From Shouchella rhizosphaerae (GTDB taxonomy: Bacteria > Bacillota > Bacilli > Bacillales > Bacillaceae_D), in assembly GCF_900142675.1 (NCBI RefSeq), contig NZ_FRBS01000007.1, forward strand, positions 124,001 to 188,000: a stretch of DNA of 64,000 nucleotides, written 5' to 3'. Shown in pieces: positions 32,607-41,951 of the stretch. Made by a program: the position numbers and the translations under genes. The stretch's first letter is position 1, and the number at the start of each line of letters is the position of its first letter. The notes below the pieces were generated by a model that saw nothing but the letters and a program-made list of their open reading frames with translations, did not search any database and was not told the origin of the DNA.

Positions 32607-33662
32607 TTAAAGCGGCGTGCTTAAAAATGCTACACAAACAGGATATGGCACAGAAATATTGGCTTTATGAAGGCTTAGTTTGCCTGTATCTTTGTTTCGG
32701 GAGTAGACGGTTAAATCCCCTGATTCTTGGTTAGAAGCAACGACAATGGACTCGGTTGGATCGAGGCGAAAGTCCCGCGGCCAATTGCCTTCAGTCGAAA
32801 CAAATTCGACTAGGCTCAGTTCGCCAGAATGTTCATTAACACGGAAGCTTGTAATTGAATTGTGCCCGCGATTGCCAACATAAACAAACTTGCCGTCGCG
32901 GGAAACATGGATCGCACTGCCTTGGCTAAGATCTTCATAGCCTTCAGGCAAAGTTGGCACGACTTGAATTTCCTTTAATGTTCCAGGAATCGCATCGAAA
33001 GCACACACAATGACTTCATTGGATAACTCAGTCATAATATAGGCATATGGTTCCGTCGGATGGAAAGCAATATGACGGGGCCCAGAGCCGGGAGTGGCGT
33101 TGAACGTAAAATGTTTTGCCACGTTTTCGCCATCAAGTGTATACAACACGACTTCGTCTGTACCTAGATCGACCGCTACAATGTATCGTTCATCAGGCGT
33201 AAAACCGGCAAAATGGGCATGGGCTTTTTCTTGCCTCTCTGCATTTGGGCCGCTGCCTTTATGTTGAACACTTGCTACTGTTTTTGCGATTGAGCCATCA
33301 TTGTTCAAGGCAAAAGCATGAATCATACCGCTATGGTAGTTGGCGGACAACGCCCGTTTTCCTGCTTTGTCTACACTAATATGGCAAGGTCCACCATCTG
33401 CTGTTATTTCCTTATTGATCGGTTCGAGGGCCCCGGTTTGCGCATTGATGGAAAAGGATTGAATGCCGCCAGCGTCGCCTTCTTTCATAACTGCATAAAG
33501 GAATTGATTGTCATCGGAGATCGTCACATAAGTTGCATCTTTCAACTCAGTCGCTAGCTTAAGATCGGTTATTTCCTTTGTATTCGTATCTAGTGTAAAC
33601 GTATAAACACCTTTGCTATCTCCTTTGGAATAAGTGCCAATGTATCCTCGGTAAATCGCCAA
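32607..33662 (-). CDS. pgl: 6-phosphogluconolactonase-type lactonase (YkgB/Pgl)
   Basis: A 351-residue seven-bladed beta-propeller of the lactonase family (PF10282). Visible are YRGYIGTYSKGDSKGVYTFT at the start, GPCHISVDKAGKRALSANYH, KAHAHFAGFTPDERYIVAVD, GSGPRHIAFHPTEPYAYIM and NWPRDFRLDPTESIVVASN, each a propeller blade with conserved His or Arg. B. subtilis YkgB is a 6-phosphogluconolactonase of this kind (oxidative pentose phosphate path). TTG 33662 has AGAGGAG eight bases upstream; the extra 19 codons before it look non-coding. It lies 57 bases after rarD. Confidence 0.87.
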   Translation of the reverse strand: MAIYRGYIGTYSKGDSKGVYTFTLDTNTKEITDLKLATELKDATYVTISDDNQFLYAVMKEGDAGGIQSFSINAQTGALEPINKEITADGGPCHISVDKAGKRALSANYHSGMIHAFALNNDGSIAKTVASVQHKGSGPNAERQEKAHAHFAGFTPDERYIVAVDLGTDEVVLYTLDGENVAKHFTFNATPGSGPRHIAFHPTEPYAYIMTELSNEVIVCAFDAIPGTLKEIQVVPTLPEGYEDLSQGSAIHVSRDGKFVYVGNRGHNSITSFRVNEHSGELSLVEFVSTEGNWPRDFRLDPTESIVVASNQESGDLTVYSRNKDTGKLSLHKANISVPYPVCVAFLSTPL

Positions 33663-33719
33663 ACCAAACACTCCTCTCGTACAATGTCTCCAACAGTATA
33701 ACCGATTTGCAGAAATCAT

Positions 33720-34628
33720 TCATGTTTTAGCGTTTATTCTTTGCTGACGATGGCCAAGGAGCCGTGAAGAAGTAAAGACAACTAAGCCAACCCAAATGAA
33801 GAAAAACGCGAAAAACTGAACAATGGAAAAGGGCTCGCCAAATACAAAGATTCCTAGCAACAGCATTAATGTTGGCGCGACATACTGTAGAAAACCAATC
33901 AATGAAAAGGAAATCCGCTTTGCCCCATAAGAAAAAAGAAGCAAAGGCACTGCCGTCACCACCCCTGCACCAAAAAGAAGGGCGATCATCAGAGGCGTAA
34001 AGCTAGTTAGTGGATAGGCTGTGAAAAAAGCGAAATAGCAAAGCGCAACAGGGACAACAAGGAGCGTTTCAATGAATAAGCCCCCTGTGGCACTTAATGG
34101 AGCAGCACGTTTAATGAATCCATACAAGCAAAAAGTGAGCGCCATGCCGAAAGAGGCCCACGGAATGTGGCCATCAATGATAATTAACAGCAATACGCCT
34201 ATTGTCGCTGAGGCAACTGCTGCGACTTCCGCTTTGCTCAGTTTTTCTTTTAGGAACAAAGTGGCAAGGACAACATTTAAAAGGGGGTTGATGTAATAGC
34301 CAAGGCTTGCATCAACCACTTTTTCGCCGCTGACGGCAAAGATGAATATAAACCAGTTTAAACTTATTAAAATAGACGCTGCGAAGATGCTCATAAAAAC
34401 GCGTCCGTTCGTAAATACCCATTTCAACTCTGTACGATAATGGGCTTTTTGCTTCGAAAACAAGAGCAGCATAGCGATGAAAACAAAAGCAAACGCGATC
34501 CGGTACATTAAAATATCTAGTGATGGCAAATGTTTTAGCAATGCCCAATAGAGCGGCAACAATCCCCAAATGAAATAAGAACTAGAAGCCGCGACAATGC
34601 CAAATGTATCTCCTCTGTGCGTATTCAA
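33720..34628 (-). CDS. rarD: RarD family EamA transporter
   Basis: A 302-residue, ten-helix permease of the drug/metabolite superfamily with two EamA halves. The N-terminal block ASSSYFIWGLLPLYWALLKH and LGYYINPLLNVVLATLFLKE are RarD signatures, and VAPTLMLLLGIFVFGEPFS is the second-half counterpart. E. coli RarD is linked to chloramphenicol sensitivity; the natural substrate is unknown. The start is TTG 34628 with GGGGAGAG seven bases upstream. It reads toward pgl and could share its transcript. Confidence 0.9.
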   Translation of the reverse strand: MNTHRGDTFGIVAASSSYFIWGLLPLYWALLKHLPSLDILMYRIAFAFVFIAMLLLFSKQKAHYRTELKWVFTNGRVFMSIFAASILISLNWFIFIFAVSGEKVVDASLGYYINPLLNVVLATLFLKEKLSKAEVAAVASATIGVLLLIIIDGHIPWASFGMALTFCLYGFIKRAAPLSATGGLFIETLLVVPVALCYFAFFTAYPLTSFTPLMIALLFGAGVVTAVPLLLFSYGAKRISFSLIGFLQYVAPTLMLLLGIFVFGEPFSIVQFFAFFFIWVGLVVFTSSRLLGHRQQRINAKT

Positions 34629-34694
34629 TTGTCTCTCCCCAATTCACTTTTTTTTTAGTTTACCTTATTTTTGTTTCGCAGGGCGAATAAATAA

Positions 34695-34748
34695 GTTTCT
34701 ATAAGTTTTTGTAGGTTTTTATAGGCAGGCCTTTACCATTCGTATAAG
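34695..34748 (+). promoter_or_regulatory. glnQ promoter with GlnL-box-like repeats
   Basis: Three tandem 10-bp units stand at 34695-34704, 34705-34714 and 34715-34724: GTTTCTATAA, GTTTTTGTAG, GTTTTTATAG. Units two and three contain TTTTGT-N4-TTTTAT, one base from the GlnL site TTTTGT-N4-TTTTGT that I recall from B. subtilis glsA. TATAAG (34743-34748) could be the -10 box, with unit three reaching its -35 position, a class II activator layout. The repeats are seen; binding by GlnL is inference. Confidence 0.6.
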
Positions 34749-34783
34749 CCCAAGAATGGACAAAATCGAGAGGGGGGACAGCA

Positions 34784-35509
34784 ATGATCACATTTGAGTC
34801 GGTAAATAAACATTATGGCGATTTCCATGTTCTGAAAAATATAACAACGACAATTGACCGTGGAGAAGTGGTCGTTGTACTTGGGCCATCCGGGTCTGGA
34901 AAATCAACAATGCTTCGCTGCATTAACAGGCTTGAAACCATCACTGATGGGAAACTGTTAGTCAATGATTTTGCTTTACATGATAAAAAAGTAAATATCA
35001 ATAAATTGCGCCGTGACATTAGCATGGTTTTTCAACACTTTAATTTATATCCCCATATGAATGTATTGGACAATATTACATTAGCCCCACGCCAAGTATT
35101 GAAAGTTTCTAAAGAAGAAGCGGAAGAAACGGCAATGCAGTACTTAACGAAAGTAGGCATACCCGAAAAAGCAAAATCTTATCCATCCCAGCTTTCAGGC
35201 GGACAACAACAACGAGTGGCGATTGCCAGAGGGTTGGCGATGAAGCCGAAAATTATGCTTTTTGACGAGCCTACATCGGCACTTGACCCAGAAATGATAG
35301 GCGAAGTGCTAGACGTAATGAAAACGTTAGCGAAAGAAGGGATGACGATGGTATGCGTCACCCACGAAATGGGATTTGCTAAAGAAGTAGCTGACCGAGT
35401 GATATTTATGGATGAAGGCCAAATTGTAGAAGAGGCGAGGCCTATCGATTTCTTTGAAAACCCGAGAGAAGAAAGGTCACAGCATTTCTTAAGCCGTTTG
35501 CTTCATTAG
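34784..35509 (+). CDS. glnQ: Glutamine/amino acid ABC transporter ATP-binding protein
   Basis: A 241-residue ATPase of a polar amino acid uptake system. Walker A is GPSGSGKST (~residues 35-43), the Q-loop VFQHFN, the signature [15 protein letters not shown], Walker [15 protein letters not shown] and the switch His in VCVTHEMGF. It energises import through GlnM/GlnP. Order Q-H-M-P is exactly that of B. subtilis glnQHMP. A strong GAGAGGGGGG site precedes ATG 34784. Expression is probably glutamine-responsive through GlnK-GlnL, encoded head-to-tail at the far end. Confidence 0.92.
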   Translation: MITFESVNKHYGDFHVLKNITTTIDRGEVVVVLGPSGSGKSTMLRCINRLETITDGKLLVNDFALHDKKVNINKLRRDISMVFQHFNLYPHMNVLDNITLAPRQVLKVSKEEAEETAMQYLTKVGIPEKAKSYPSQLSGGQQQRVAIARGLAMKPKIMLFDEPTSALDPEMIGEVLDVMKTLAKEGMTMVCVTHEMGFAKEVADRVIFMDEGQIVEEARPIDFFENPREERSQHFLSRLLH

Positions 35510-35564
35510 GCTTTAAAAGGCGTATTTGCTGTGGTCATCACATACTTTAAAGGGGGAAAAAGTA

Positions 35565-36386
35565 ATGAAAAAATGGATGAATGGATTGCTTGCAGGAGCG
35601 GCTGTGTTGGCTCTCTCTGCATGCGGTGGTGGCGATGAAACGGTAGACGGAAGCACAGAAAATAGCAATGAAGAAAGCACGCTTGCAAAAATTGAGGAAG
35701 CGGACAAATTTGTGGTCGGAGTCAAATTTGACACAAGGTTGTTTGGCTTAAAGGATCCTGGGACTGGCGAAGTGGAAGGGTTTGACATCGATATTGCCAA
35801 GGAAATTGCAAAAGAGCTGCTAGGCGATGAAAACAAAATCGAATTAAAAGAAGTGACGTCTAAAACACGAATTCCACTATTAGACAATGGGCAAATCGAT
35901 GCCATTATTGCGACGATGACCATTACGGAAGAACGCAAAAAGGAAGTCAACTTCTCTGATGTGTATTTTGAAGCAGGACAGTCGTTATTGGTGGAAAAAG
36001 GCAGCGACATTCAAGGAATTGACGATATCGGGGCTGGAACAAAAGTGCTTGCAGTTAAGGGCGCAACTTCAGGCCAAAACTTGCTAGAACAAGCGCCTGA
36101 TGCCGAAGTGATTGAGCTCGAAAATTACCAAGAGGCATTCTTGGCTCTTCAGTCCGGTCAAGGAGATGCGCTAACTACGGATAACTCCATTCTTTATGGT
36201 ATGGCTGAGGAAAATAGCGATTATGAAGTCGTTGGCGGTACATTTACCGACGAGCCATATGGGATTGCTGTCCGCAAAGGCGACGACGAATTCACGGAAA
36301 AAATCAATGAAATTCTTGCAGACTTAAAAGCTTCTGGCCGGTATGATGAAATTTATGAAAAATGGATCGGCGAGTCTCCAGAATAA
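35565..36386 (+). CDS. glnH: Glutamine/glutamate ABC transporter substrate-binding lipoprotein
   Basis: A 273-residue lipoprotein: signal GLLAGAAVLALSAC with the lipobox Cys, then a periplasmic-binding-protein type II fold (SBP_bac_3). Blocks are FVVGVKFDTRLFGLKDPGTG, GFDIDIAKEIAKELL, AIIATMTITEERKKEVNFS and PYGIAVRKGDDEF. It captures amide/acidic amino acids outside the membrane for the GlnQMP transporter. AAGGGGG precedes ATG 35565. A hairpin follows at 36399, so it is probably made in excess over the permeases. Confidence 0.92.
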   Translation: MKKWMNGLLAGAAVLALSACGGGDETVDGSTENSNEESTLAKIEEADKFVVGVKFDTRLFGLKDPGTGEVEGFDIDIAKEIAKELLGDENKIELKEVTSKTRIPLLDNGQIDAIIATMTITEERKKEVNFSDVYFEAGQSLLVEKGSDIQGIDDIGAGTKVLAVKGATSGQNLLEQAPDAEVIELENYQEAFLALQSGQGDALTTDNSILYGMAEENSDYEVVGGTFTDEPYGIAVRKGDDEFTEKINEILADLKASGRYDEIYEKWIGESPE

Positions 36387-36398
36387 GACTGCTTAGGG

Positions 36399-36430
36399 GA
36401 AAGCGCAAACTTGCGCTTTTGCCCTTTTTA
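36399..36430 (+). terminator. Intra-operon hairpin after glnH
   Basis: AAAGCGCAA and TTGCGCTTT pair around AC, followed by TGCCCTTTTT. This is the usual partial terminator or RNA-stabilising hairpin after a binding-protein gene. Confidence 0.7.
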
Positions 36431-36446
36431 AAAAGGGGGCGAAACG

Positions 36447-37082
36447 ATGATTACAATCTTAATTGACTATTGGGATGCGTTTTTGTCTGGCTTTTTGCAG
36501 ACGTTAAAAGCAAGCACCTATGCCCTTGTAGGCAGCTTCGTCGTCGGCACGCTAATTGCAGTCATGCGCATTTCCACGATCCGTGTACTTAATTGGCTAG
36601 GAACTGCTTACGTTGAGTTTTTCCGTAACATCCCGCTGTTGCTCACTGTCTTTATTTTTTGGCTTGGATTTCGCCTAGGCGGCTTTGAAGCAGGGACGCT
36701 AGGTTTATTGATTTATACAAGCGCCTTTATTGCTGAAGCTATACGAGCAGGCATTCAGGCAATCCCAACCGGCCAGATGGAGGCGGCGCGCTCCTCAGGT
36801 TTAACTTATACACAAGCATTGCGCTTCGTCATTTTGCCGCAAGCGATCAAAACAGTCATTCCCCCACTTGGGAACCAAACATTGAACTTGGTGAAAAACT
36901 CCTCGATTCTTGCAGTAGTGGGAGGGGCTGACTTAATGTACCAAGGCGATATCATTAACAGCATGACGTTTAGTCCGTATGCCGTATATGGCATTGTTGC
37001 GTTATTTTATTTACTTTTAACGATTCCGCTTAGCTGGGGAATCGGCTATTATGAGAAACGCCTTGCTAAAGGGGGCGCCTAA
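36447..37082 (+). CDS. glnM: Amino acid ABC transporter permease
   Basis: A 211-residue permease of the His/Glu/Gln/Arg/opine family with about five membrane helices. The EAA loop, which contacts GlnQ, reads EAARSSGLTYTQALRFVILP (~111-130). The N-terminal LKASTYALVGSFVVGTLIA is the typical first segment. It pairs with GlnP. An AAGGGGG site precedes ATG 36447, and the stop codon abuts the glnP start. Confidence 0.92.
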   Translation: MITILIDYWDAFLSGFLQTLKASTYALVGSFVVGTLIAVMRISTIRVLNWLGTAYVEFFRNIPLLLTVFIFWLGFRLGGFEAGTLGLLIYTSAFIAEAIRAGIQAIPTGQMEAARSSGLTYTQALRFVILPQAIKTVIPPLGNQTLNLVKNSSILAVVGGADLMYQGDIINSMTFSPYAVYGIVALFYLLLTIPLSWGIGYYEKRLAKGGA

Positions 37083-37736
37083 ATGGACTTTCTATCGGCA
37101 TATACGCCATCCAACCTCCTTTATTTATGGGAAGGATTTCAAGTTACATTATTATTGGCATTAATCGCCATCATTTGCAGTTATGTAGTCGGCATTGTAC
37201 TCGGCATTCTTCGCTATGCAAAGATTCCGGTTTTTTCGAGAGTATTAGGCGCGGCCGTTGATATTATCCGCTGTTTGCCTTTGCTGTTAATTTTATTTTT
37301 TACCCATTTTGTTTTGCTACCGGAACTAGGGTTTCAAGTAAGCCCGTTTGTAGCAGCTATTGTCGCTTTGACCGTATTTGAAGGTGCGATGATTTCTGAA
37401 ATTATCCGCAGTGGTTTAAATTCGATTCCGAAAGGGCAAATTGAGGCCGCGCGTTCATCTGGATTGACGTACACACAGACGTTGCGGGCGATTTTGATTC
37501 CTCAGGCAGCACGAAAAATGATGCCACCGACGGTTTCTCAATTCATTGCCCTTTTAAAGGATACTTCGCTTGCGGTCATTATTACATTGCCAGAAGTCAT
37601 GCACCATGCACGCATTCTAAGTGCCCATAACTCCAATTCGGTCTTCGCGATTCTATTCTTTGTCGCGGTCATGTACTTTGTCGTCAATTTTGCATTGTCC
37701 AAAATTGCAAAGAAACTTGAAGCGAAGCACGTTTAA
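37083..37736 (+). CDS. glnP: Amino acid ABC transporter permease
   Basis: A 217-residue partner permease of GlnM with the EAA loop EAARSSGLTYTQTLRAILIP. The helices run from FQVTLLLALIAIICSYVVGI to VMYFVVNFALSKIAKKLE. The AAAGGGGGCG site lies inside the end of glnM and ATG 37083 follows its stop directly. The stop overlaps the convergent glnL stop by four bases, with no terminator visible between the two operons. Confidence 0.92.
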   Translation: MDFLSAYTPSNLLYLWEGFQVTLLLALIAIICSYVVGIVLGILRYAKIPVFSRVLGAAVDIIRCLPLLLILFFTHFVLLPELGFQVSPFVAAIVALTVFEGAMISEIIRSGLNSIPKGQIEAARSSGLTYTQTLRAILIPQAARKMMPPTVSQFIALLKDTSLAVIITLPEVMHHARILSAHNSNSVFAILFFVAVMYFVVNFALSKIAKKLEAKHV

Positions 37737-38602
37737 GCACCTTTTCTACTTTCGTTTGCTTCATCAAAAAGTGCAAATAAAAATTTTTTAATATGAATGC
37801 GTACGACACTATGAGCCATGTCTAAATCGATTTCTTTCATCCGCTGCCTCACTTCACGAAAATCGAAGAAAAGCGGCGCATAATACTCAAATTTTGGATG
37901 AGCGTAATCAGTTAGACCAAGGGAAGCAATGTTTGTCAGTGCTTTTCCTACTGCTCGGCGCATCCGTTGTTCAATGGCCTTTGCCTCTTTTTCTTGATCG
38001 ATAGGTTTGGAAAAGCGGGCTAAGGCCATTTTTTTATATAAAGTACGCAATGAAAGGGGCTCGCTCCCTGTCTCGGCCAAATAATCCATCGCATGGATAA
38101 AGTCTTTGGCGCCTGCTTCGTTTGAAATCCCTAGCTCTGCAAGTGTCCGCCGCGCTGCTCGTTGCAGGGCAACATGCGGATGAGTCGCATGGCTCACATG
38201 AGCTAATGCGAGTTGCATTTCTGGAAGGGAAGGTTGAAGCTGGCGTTTTACATAGGATAAAACAGACTCTACTTCGATCGCATGGATTGGTTTATGAATG
38301 AAAAACTCCACTCCGAGCTGATAGGCTTCACCTACTAATTCTTTATTGTCATTTTGCGAGATCATAACAAAACGCCCACGATAACCAGCAGTTTTCAACT
38401 GCTCAATCATATCAAGACCATCGATTTTCGGCATGAGCAGATCGATTAAGACGATATCCGGTTGGCGAGCAATAATGGCATGAATCGAAGCAGCGTTCCC
38501 TTCATCACTTAAAACAATCTCTCCAAGTCCGGTTTTCTTAATAATGGACGCTAACATACGCCGACAACCAGGCTCATCGTCAATAATTGCGAACGTTATC
38601 AT
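37733..38602 (-). CDS. glnL: Response regulator GlnL (YcbB family)
   Basis: A 289-residue response regulator. The receiver domain spans about 1-125: acidic pocket IIDDEPG, phosphorylated Asp in DIVLIDLLMPKIDG, Ser in FVMISQNDN and Lys in FFIHKPI. The C-terminal YcbB domain (LAELGISNEAGAKDFIHAM, IEQRMRRAVGKALTNIASLG, ALFDEANES) is the GlnL type rather than OmpR or NarL. In B. subtilis GlnL activates glutamine-use genes. ATG 38602 overlaps the kinase stop (ATGA) and follows GGAGGG. Here it sits beside glnQHMP instead of glsA-glnT. Confidence 0.9.
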   Translation of the reverse strand: MITFAIIDDEPGCRRMLASIIKKTGLGEIVLSDEGNAASIHAIIARQPDIVLIDLLMPKIDGLDMIEQLKTAGYRGRFVMISQNDNKELVGEAYQLGVEFFIHKPIHAIEVESVLSYVKRQLQPSLPEMQLALAHVSHATHPHVALQRAARRTLAELGISNEAGAKDFIHAMDYLAETGSEPLSLRTLYKKMALARFSKPIDQEKEAKAIEQRMRRAVGKALTNIASLGLTDYAHPKFEYYAPLFFDFREVRQRMKEIDLDMAHSVVRIHIKKFLFALFDEANESRKGA

Positions 38603-39867
38603 TGTTGATTTCCCTCCAATCGCTTCGTTGGAATAACTAGACAAACTTTTGTGACATGGCTGCGCTCAAATTGCAGGAATCCACCTAAGTCAGTGACAAT
38701 ATGCTGCACGTGAGTCAGTCCGATTCCGGTTGAGGGACTTCCGTCCTCACGATACTTGGTTGTAAAACCCGGTTCGCATAAATGATGCATATCTTCTTCT
38801 GCAATGCCAGCGCCATTGTCAGTCACCTCAAAATAAGTCATCTCATTTTTTTCATAAATAGAAAGTAAAATCGTGCCTTCCTTGTCAATAGATTCGATTG
38901 CATTTGCTAACAAGTTATTTAAGCAACTTAAAAGTTCGACATGTTTATTTGTTAAATAAGTAGATGTTATTTCTTGGCGAAAACGAATACGTTTGTTTAG
39001 AAAAAAGCTATAGCTTTCATTTCCTTTGATGGCAAAATCGCCTAATTGTTTGAGGTTTAACTGCTCAAATGTGTGGTCATGGTTGTTTAGTTTCGCTAAT
39101 CCTGCTTGGATGCGCTGTGCGTCTTTTTTTATTTCGTGAATCTCCTGTGAAATTTGCAATGCTTCTTGGTGGTACGCTGACTGTTCTTGTTTTAGTTTCC
39201 GATAGAGATAGAATGCTCTGTTCGTCATGTTTTCCACTGTTTCAATCACTTTGCTTAAGTAATAGCTTTCGCCGAAAAGGCTTGCACTTACGTTTAATAA
39301 CGTTTCATAGCGTTTTTTTTGTTCTTTTAAGATCGTCTGCTGTTTATGCTGGGCGATGCTGGCGTAAACGCCAAGGACAAAATAAACCCGAATAACGGTA
39401 ACCACCAATAATGCCAACCAATCTGTCCACGACAGAGTCGTAATGTCTTGTAAGACCGAACGGGCAAAGAGCTCAGTTAAATTAGAGGCAATATCAATAA
39501 CGACAACAAATAATCCAAACCAGAGCATGTTCTTTTGGACAAGCTTGGTCGGTAAAAGGGTGATTCCTAAGCCGAAAGCCCAGTAATAAAACATAGCTGA
39601 AAGATGGACAAATAGAACTTCTACAAAAGAGTAGGGATCTTCTAAAAATAAGGTACTTGTTAATACCCGAAACAGTACGACAACCGCTCCTGTCAAAATC
39701 CCCGTTAGAAAAGGGGGGGCTTGCCTAAAAGCAAGGAGCAGAAAAAAGAATGTGCTACTACCCATGCCAAACCGGAATTCCCAACCAAATGGGGCGAAAC
39801 GGAGCTCACCCATTAGAGCAGTCGCCACGCCAATGAAGACGACAGTAAGCCATTTTTTCGAACGCAT
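38599..39867 (-). CDS. glnK: Sensor histidine kinase GlnK (YcbA family)
   Basis: A 422-residue membrane kinase. Five or six N-terminal helices (WLTVVFIGVATALMGELRF to about residue 165) are followed by a helical dimerisation part with the probable phospho-His in SQEIHEIKKDAQRI. The ATPase domain has the N box LNNLLANAIESID, G1 DNGAGI and G2 GSPSTGIGLTHV. This fits B. subtilis GlnK, which senses glutamine and signals to GlnL. AGGTGG precedes ATG 39867; the frame extends 13 codons further without a site. It forms an operon with glnL. Confidence 0.9.
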   Translation of the reverse strand: MRSKKWLTVVFIGVATALMGELRFAPFGWEFRFGMGSSTFFFLLLAFRQAPPFLTGILTGAVVVLFRVLTSTLFLEDPYSFVEVLFVHLSAMFYYWAFGLGITLLPTKLVQKNMLWFGLFVVVIDIASNLTELFARSVLQDITTLSWTDWLALLVVTVIRVYFVLGVYASIAQHKQQTILKEQKKRYETLLNVSASLFGESYYLSKVIETVENMTNRAFYLYRKLKQEQSAYHQEALQISQEIHEIKKDAQRIQAGLAKLNNHDHTFEQLNLKQLGDFAIKGNESYSFFLNKRIRFRQEITSTYLTNKHVELLSCLNNLLANAIESIDKEGTILLSIYEKNEMTYFEVTDNGAGIAEEDMHHLCEPGFTTKYREDGSPSTGIGLTHVQHIVTDLGGFLQFERSHVTKVCLVIPTKRLEGNQQ

Positions 39868-40190
39868 AAGTCCACCTGTTTCATTGAAAAATTGCAAATG
39901 GAACAAAAATTGAGCCCCAAAGCGGGCAATGCAGCACTAGCCGATATCTAGGAGAAATAACGCTATGTCCATATATTATACACAAGGAGTAAAATAAATC
40001 AGCACTTTTATTGTCGTAATGAGAAGTTTTTTAGTTCATTCAGCGTAAGTCTAATGTGCTAAAGTCATGGCTTTGCCAGAAAAGTTGACACGATTCTTTT
40101 TTATTTTCTGCAAGAAGAGCAGGAAAACGATCTTTTTCTTAGAATACTAACTATCATACTGGACAGATAAGGCTGAAGAGAGGGAAATAA
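39868..40190 (+). promoter_or_regulatory. glnK-dppA divergent control region
   Basis: The minus strand has TATAAT near 39974-39979, likely the glnK -10 box. On the plus strand TTGACA (40086-40091) lies upstream of dppA but without a matching -10. TATTTTCTGCAAGAA (40103-40117) matches the left half of the CodY box AATTTTCWGAAAATT well and the right half poorly. CodY control is known for B. subtilis dpp; here it is only suggested. Confidence 0.35.
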
Positions 40191-41012
40191 ATGAACATTT
40201 ATTCGTCAGTTGACATGGAAGGGATCACAGGGCTTGTTGACCGCCAGTTTGTAACGCCCGGCGAACGGTTTTATGAACGGGGCCAACAGTTAATGACAGA
40301 CGAGGTAAACCATGTAGCAGAAGCTGCGTTTGCCTTTGGTTGCAAACGATTTGTCGTCAATGACTCACATGGGAAAATGAATAATTTGCTTGTGGAGCGG
40401 CTTCTTGCAGAAATTGAATTGGTTTCTGGCGAGGTTAAACCGTATTCAATGGTACAAGGGCTCGACGATTCGTTCGACGGCGCTTTCTTTATAGGCTACC
40501 ACTCCAGGGCTTCTATGCCAGGAGTCATGAGCCATACGATGATTTTTGGCGTCCGTTCGATGTGGCTTGATGGCCATGAAATCGGGGAAATGGGGTTAAA
40601 TGCTTATTTAGCCGGCTATTACGGCGTTCCGGTATTGCTTGTAGCAGGAGATGACCAGGCCGCAAAAGAAGCGGAAGCGCTCATTCCTAATGTGACAACT
40701 GCTATAGTAAAAACAGCACAATCCCGTTCGTCTGCTCTCTGTTTAACGCCTGCAAAAAGCAAAGCGTTGTTGCAAACAAAAACAAAGGAAGCTTTAATGA
40801 AAAGCGGCAAAGTGGAACCGCTCATTGCAAACAAGCAGCCTATTTTACATATTGAATTTGCCAATTACGGGCAAGCGGAATGGGCAGCGTTAATGCCTGG
40901 CGCTGAATTAGAGACAGGCACAACTGTTAAATTTGCAGCAAAAGACGTTAAGGAAGCGTACCAGGCGATGCTTGTCATGACTGAGCTTGCCATGCAAACG
41001 ACGTTTTGCTAG
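40191..41012 (+). CDS. dppA: D-aminopeptidase DppA (M55)
   Basis: A 273-residue zinc D-aminopeptidase that splits D-Ala-D-Ala and similar D-amino-acid peptides in the cytoplasm. Metal ligands are Asp and Glu in SVDMEGITG, His in VVNDSHGKM, His in FIGYHSRAS and Glu in HEIGEMGLNAY; His in GVMSHTMIFG is the expected catalytic residue. GAGAGGG precedes ATG 40191. It heads an eight-gene operon with a dipeptide transporter and two cell-wall-peptide hydrolases, as in B. subtilis dpp-ykf. Confidence 0.94.
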   Translation: MNIYSSVDMEGITGLVDRQFVTPGERFYERGQQLMTDEVNHVAEAAFAFGCKRFVVNDSHGKMNNLLVERLLAEIELVSGEVKPYSMVQGLDDSFDGAFFIGYHSRASMPGVMSHTMIFGVRSMWLDGHEIGEMGLNAYLAGYYGVPVLLVAGDDQAAKEAEALIPNVTTAIVKTAQSRSSALCLTPAKSKALLQTKTKEALMKSGKVEPLIANKQPILHIEFANYGQAEWAALMPGAELETGTTVKFAAKDVKEAYQAMLVMTELAMQTTFC

Positions 41013-41027
41013 AAAGAGGCGATCCAC

Positions 41028-41951
41028 ATGCTTAAATATGTGAGCAGACGTTTTTTAGCAATGTTACTCACGTTATGGGTCATTATTACGGCTACCTTCA
41101 CGCTTATGCATGCAGTGCCAGGTTCGCCGCTCAATAGTGAACAGACGACAAATGAAACAGTACGTGCCAATTTAGAAGCTTACTTTGGGCTTGACCAGCC
41201 AGTGATCGACCAGTACTTCTCGTATTTGCAATCACTCATGCAGTTTGAATTCGGGCCTTCGATTGCACAACCAGGCGTATCCGTCAATGATTTAATCGCA
41301 AGAGGCTTTCCTGTTTCTTTGGAACTTGGAGTGTATGCCATTGCCATTGCCCTTGTTTCAGGCGTTATTTTAGGGGTCCTGTCGGCGCTAAAGCGCAATG
41401 GCCTAATCGATTATACGCTAATGACTTTTGCTGTGCTTGGCCTTTCAGTTCCTAATTTCATTTTGGCTGCTTTACTTATACACTCATTTAAAGATTATTT
41501 GCCAATTGCGACATGGCAGAGCTGGCAGCATATGATCTTGCCCGTTTTTGCCCTTGCTACGTCGCCAATGGCGATTATAGCTAGATTAACAAGGTCAACG
41601 ATGGTTGATGTACTGACACAAGATTATATCCGGACGGCACAGGCAAAAGGGCTATCCCCTGTGACAATTGTCGTCAAACATGCGTTGCGAAATGGCCTCA
41701 TGCCTGTTGCGACCATACTGGGCACACTAATCGCCGGCGTTTTAACTGGCAGTTTTGTGATTGAAAAGATTTTTGCCATACCAGGTATTGGTCGTTATTT
41801 TGTCGAAGGGATCAATAACCGCGACTATCCAGTGATTATGGGTACAACGATTTTTTATAGCGCCATTCTGCTGGTTATGCTGTTCCTTGTTGACATTGTT
41901 TACGGTTTTCTTGACCCAAGAATTAAACTGCATCGGAAGGAGGGCCACTAA
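41028..41951 (+). CDS. dppB: Dipeptide ABC transporter permease DppB
   Basis: A 307-residue permease of the Opp/Dpp type with six membrane helices. The N-terminal helix is LAMLLTLWVIITATFTLMHA, the dipeptide-permease signature PGSPLNSEQTTNE follows, and the EAA-like loop is RTAQAKGLSPVTIVVKHALR (~204-223). It forms the pore with DppC. AAAGAGGCG precedes ATG 41028. The stop overlaps the dppC start (TAATG). Confidence 0.93.
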   Translation: MLKYVSRRFLAMLLTLWVIITATFTLMHAVPGSPLNSEQTTNETVRANLEAYFGLDQPVIDQYFSYLQSLMQFEFGPSIAQPGVSVNDLIARGFPVSLELGVYAIAIALVSGVILGVLSALKRNGLIDYTLMTFAVLGLSVPNFILAALLIHSFKDYLPIATWQSWQHMILPVFALATSPMAIIARLTRSTMVDVLTQDYIRTAQAKGLSPVTIVVKHALRNGLMPVATILGTLIAGVLTGSFVIEKIFAIPGIGRYFVEGINNRDYPVIMGTTIFYSAILLVMLFLVDIVYGFLDPRIKLHRKEGH

